Assembly: GCF_900141815.1 (NCBI RefSeq)
Contig: NZ_FQYR01000005.1
Coordinates: forward strand, 372,001 to 436,000
Source: Rubritalea squalenifaciens DSM 18772
Lineage (GTDB): Bacteria > Verrucomicrobiota > Verrucomicrobiia > Verrucomicrobiales > Akkermansiaceae
Length of the DNA: 64,000 bases
Direction: 5' to 3'
Shown here: one piece after another, positions 61,656-64,000 of the stretch
Position numbering within the stretch: position 1 is the stretch's first letter
Layout: every line of letters begins with the position of its first letter
Position numbers and translations under genes: made by a program
The notes under the pieces: model-generated
The model's input: the letters and a program-made list of their open reading frames with translations, nothing else
What the model was told of the DNA's origin: nothing
Database searches by the model: none

Positions 61656-62699
61656 ATGAAGCTCAAATTTCTACCAGCCATGGCCATCGCCGGGGCAGGC
61701 AATCCAATGATTTCCTGTTCAGAGAATTCTTGGCTCTGCGCGGAAGGAGCAAATGGGGTGAGTGGTACCGATTCCGAGGTGCCTTATTATCACGAAACAG
61801 TGCTTCTCGAAGAGTCGGTACACTTCATGGCACCAGCTGAGGGCAGAGTGCTTGTGGATGGTACACTCGGAGGTGGCGGTCACACTGAAAAGATGCTGGA
61901 GAGTGGCGCTGCGGTTTACGGCATTGATCGTGATCCGGAGGCTCTCGAGCATGCAAGTAAACGTCTGGCTCGATTCGGTGAGCGTTTTCAGCCGGTGGAA
62001 GGCAACTTCCGTGATGCCCTGAAACTGATGAATGCCAGAGGCATTGAGAAAGTGGACGGGGTCCTTGTGGATCTGGGAGTTTCGTCACGTCAATTTGACA
62101 GTGATGAGCGAGGGTTCTCTTTCTCTAAAGAAGGACCACTGGATATGAGGATGGGGCCATCTTCTCCACTAACTGCTGCAGACATCGTAAACAGCTGGGA
62201 AGAGCAAGAATTGGCTCGCATTTTCTGGGAGTATGGAGATGAACGCGCATCGCGAAAGATTGCCCGTCACATCTGCCAGGAAAGGCAGAAACAGCCCTAT
62301 GTCACCACGACCCAGTTAGCGGACAGCATCGAGAAACTGATCCCTCGTCACGGTAAGAAGATTCATCCTGCCACCAAGGTGTTTCAAGCGCTCAGGATTG
62401 AGGTGAATGATGAGCTGGGGGCTCTACGTGAGTTACTCGATACCTCAGCAGACCTGCTGGCTAGTGGCGGTCGCCTCTGCGTGATCAGCTTCCATAGCTT
62501 GGAGGACCGCATGGTGAAAAGATTTATCAAGGCTACCTCGAAAGAGGAGATCGATAGGCCTGAATGGCCGGAACCTAAACCAAACCCTGACTTCGCGTTC
62601 CGCGAGCTTACCCGCAAGCCGGTGAAGCCCTCGGATCAAGAGGTCAAGCGAAACGCCCGCTCACGTAGTGCCGTGTTGCGTGTCGCTGAACGAATTTAA
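61656..62699 (+). CDS. rsmH: 16S rRNA (cytosine1402-N4)-methyltransferase RsmH
   Basis: Methylates C1402 of 16S rRNA. The family motifs are HETVLLEESVHFM, DGTLGGGGHTEKML, then GVLVDLGVSSRQFDSDERGFSF and LCVISFHSLEDRMVKRF. The N-terminus has 34 extra residues when read from ATG 61656. A GTG at 61758 has the stronger ribosome binding site (GGAAGGAG, 8-base spacing) and gives 313 residues, the E. coli length. I report the longer frame but consider the GTG at least as likely. It is the second gene of the dcw cluster. Confidence 0.95.
   Translation: MKLKFLPAMAIAGAGNPMISCSENSWLCAEGANGVSGTDSEVPYYHETVLLEESVHFMAPAEGRVLVDGTLGGGGHTEKMLESGAAVYGIDRDPEALEHASKRLARFGERFQPVEGNFRDALKLMNARGIEKVDGVLVDLGVSSRQFDSDERGFSFSKEGPLDMRMGPSSPLTAADIVNSWEEQELARIFWEYGDERASRKIARHICQERQKQPYVTTTQLADSIEKLIPRHGKKIHPATKVFQALRIEVNDELGALRELLDTSADLLASGGRLCVISFHSLEDRMVKRFIKATSKEEIDRPEWPEPKPNPDFAFRELTRKPVKPSDQEVKRNARSRSAVLRVAERI
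61742..61760 (+). promoter_or_regulatory. Alternative strong ribosome binding site and GTG start of rsmH
   Basis: GGAAGGAG at 61742-61749 is followed after 8 bases by in-frame GTG at 61758-61760. It decides between a 347- and a 313-residue RsmH. The upstream ATG at 61656 has the weaker GGAG at 61644-61647. Confidence 0.5.
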
Positions 62700-62718
62700 C
62701 CAATTACCATTAAAGACA

Positions 62719-63063
62719 ATGAACAAGAGACGTTCTCAAGCAAATACCTTTGGAGCTTCCCATGTTGTGATTCTGATCGGAGCCGCATTCATGCTTGCTG
62801 TTGCTGGCGTGATGCATGCTTATGTCAAAAACCGTCAGGTGGAAGTAGCTCGTGAGATTGATGAGACTCAGAGACACATCGAGGAAATTCAGGAGCAGAC
62901 TAAGCTCATCCTGGTAAACAAAGATCGTAAGTTGAACAGGCACCTTATCCGGAACGAACTCTCTGAGAGAGGTTCGGAGCTCTGTTCTATCCCCCCGCAA
63001 GTAGTGGAGGTAGTCGAACCTGCCACCGGATCTGGCGATGCAGTCGCCGTGTCGACGCCTTGA
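62719..63063 (+). CDS. FtsL-like division protein (114 aa)
   Basis: The position between rsmH and ftsI, a single membrane helix (about 13-35, VVILIGAAFMLAVAGVMHAY) and a periplasmic coiled coil (VEVAREIDETQRHIEEIQEQTK) match FtsL, which bridges FtsB/FtsQ to FtsI/FtsW at the septum. Sequence alone would not prove it. A Val/Pro/Gly-rich tail (VVEVVEPATGSGD) is unusual. The ATG at 62719 (MNKRRSQAN) is the better start; the frame opens earlier at 62668 inside rsmH. Confidence 0.72.
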   Translation: MNKRRSQANTFGASHVVILIGAAFMLAVAGVMHAYVKNRQVEVAREIDETQRHIEEIQEQTKLILVNKDRKLNRHLIRNELSERGSELCSIPPQVVEVVEPATGSGDAVAVSTP

Positions 63064-63066
63064 TGA

Positions 63067-64000
63067 ATGGATAAAACTGCCCAAAGTCGTTCTCTCATTC
63101 TATGCCTGGTCATTGTAGCCGGGCTTAGTTTGTTGTCGGTGCGATTGGTCAACCTGCAGGTGGTCAATCGTACTCTTTACGCAGAGAAGGCGGGCAGATC
63201 CTATGAGCGCACTTACGAACTCATGGCGGAGCGTGGGGTGCTTCTGGATCGTAACGATGAAATCATCGCGCGTACGATTCGCACCCAGTCGGTCATGGTG
63301 GACAAGTATCACCTCGAGGATCCACGCATCGCAGCCAAAGGGCTGGCCTGCCGTGAGCTGATGAGCGACCCGGAGTGGAATCTCTGGGATGCAGAAAAGC
63401 GGAAGCATAAGATTAATATCAAAAGCAGGAAGATTCTCGCCGAGATGGATACCACTGAGATAGTCAGTGAGCATCTGGAGTATGCGATTGATATGTTGTT
63501 TCGACCATTGGGCATGAGTCGAGAAGAGCTCAAAGACAAGATCGGCTCACTGGATTCTAAGCCCAAGGATAAAATCATCTACAAGGATCTGCCTGCTGAG
63601 CTGGCGACGTTGTTGGATGAGCTGATCAGCGAGCGCTACATTCAGGGTTTCAGGTTCCATGAGTCGGTGAAGCGCTATTACACCTCCCCGTGGCTAGCGA
63701 CACATCTTACTGGATATGTGGATCATGAAGGCCATGGTATGGCGGGTATCGAAAGATCCCTGGATGAATACCTCTCTGGAAAGAATGGTTATCGTAAGGA
63801 GATGAGGGATATCACCGGGATGGTCATGCCAGCCCACAAGGGAAGTACGCTGCCTCCAAAGAATGGTAAGAATGTGAAGCTAACTTTGGATATGGGGCTT
63901 CAAGCGATCTGCGAGGAGGAACTCGATAAGGGAATGGCCGAATTCCAGGGAGTGAAGGGATGTATTGTGCTGATGGACCCACACACAGGAGAGATTTTAG
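63067..64000 (+). CDS. ftsI: FtsI/PBP2-type peptidoglycan transpeptidase, 3' end outside the window
   Basis: The frame opens at ATG 63067 (MDKTAQSRSLILCLVIVAG), three bases after ftsL, and is still open at 64000 (311 codons seen). One membrane anchor, then the dimerisation domain with AERGVLLDRNDEIIART near residue 58, THLTGYVDHEGHGMAGIE near 217, and TLDMGLQAICEEELDKG near 276. The catalytic SxxK, SxN and KTG motifs would lie further on and are not in the window. It is the septal transpeptidase in this cluster context. Confidence 0.93.
   Translation, partial: MDKTAQSRSLILCLVIVAGLSLLSVRLVNLQVVNRTLYAEKAGRSYERTYELMAERGVLLDRNDEIIARTIRTQSVMVDKYHLEDPRIAAKGLACRELMSDPEWNLWDAEKRKHKINIKSRKILAEMDTTEIVSEHLEYAIDMLFRPLGMSREELKDKIGSLDSKPKDKIIYKDLPAELATLLDELISERYIQGFRFHESVKRYYTSPWLATHLTGYVDHEGHGMAGIERSLDEYLSGKNGYRKEMRDITGMVMPAHKGSTLPPKNGKNVKLTLDMGLQAICEEELDKGMAEFQGVKGCIVLMDPHTGEIL

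Overview
The window reads as a chromosomal segment of a Gram-negative member of the Verrucomicrobiota, most like the Rubritalea/Verrucomicrobiaceae group. This is inferred from gene content alone. The evidence is a planctomycete/verrucomicrobia-type operon of DUF1501, PPC-domain, DUF1549/DUF1553 and cytochrome-WD40 proteins, PEP-CTERM and choice-of-anchor surface proteins, Tat signals, KDO transferase (hence lipopolysaccharide), and a dcw cluster starting mraZ-rsmH-ftsL-ftsI. I see no insertion sequence, prophage, CRISPR array, rRNA gene or plasmid gene.

Layout. 1-3.9 kb: the end of a large beta-helix surface protein and two small secreted EF-hand proteins. 4.0-12.2 kb: an Hsp70 paralogue, hisB-hisH, a secreted coiled-coil protein, a secreted M16 peptidase and a pseudopilin. 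12.5-19.5 kb: RNase R, a small lipoprotein, zwf-opcA, a proline-rich membrane protein with a 27-residue membrane peptide, and thioredoxin. 19.6-23.2 kb: an SGNH hydrolase, a LamG/PEP-CTERM protein, tRNA-Leu(UAG), a 67-residue protein and a MidA-type methyltransferase. 23.1-31.4 kb: a class A PBP whose transpeptidase motifs are degenerate, a zinc-ribbon membrane protein, a conserved protein of unknown function coupled to a shortened N-acetylglutamate synthase, an EEP-family lipoprotein, tatA and proC.

31.5-48.8 kb is the most accessory-looking part. It has a TPR protein, a tail-domain membrane protein, the four-gene operon (43.0 to 34.0 kb, minus strand), and then an A-A-B-B block of two paralogous TM/coiled-coil/helical-repeat proteins and two paralogous secreted proteins. 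The second B protein keeps a Cys/His signature of a possible cysteine peptidase and the first has lost the Cys. 48.8-54.0 kb: ribosomal protein L31 (type B), an M50-like membrane peptidase coupled to a four-helix membrane protein, two LysR-type regulators and a papain-like secreted peptidase. 54.5-64 kb: fusA, rsmD-kdtA, a lineage-type 510-residue protein with disordered charged ends, two small membrane proteins, and the start of the dcw division/cell-wall cluster, cut by the window edge inside ftsI.

Most genes are housekeeping. The best candidates for undescribed biology are the A-A-B-B block, the four-gene cytochrome/DUF1501 operon, the PBP with a degenerate transpeptidase domain, and the argA-linked gene of unknown function. 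All functions are read from motifs and family memory; no search was run.
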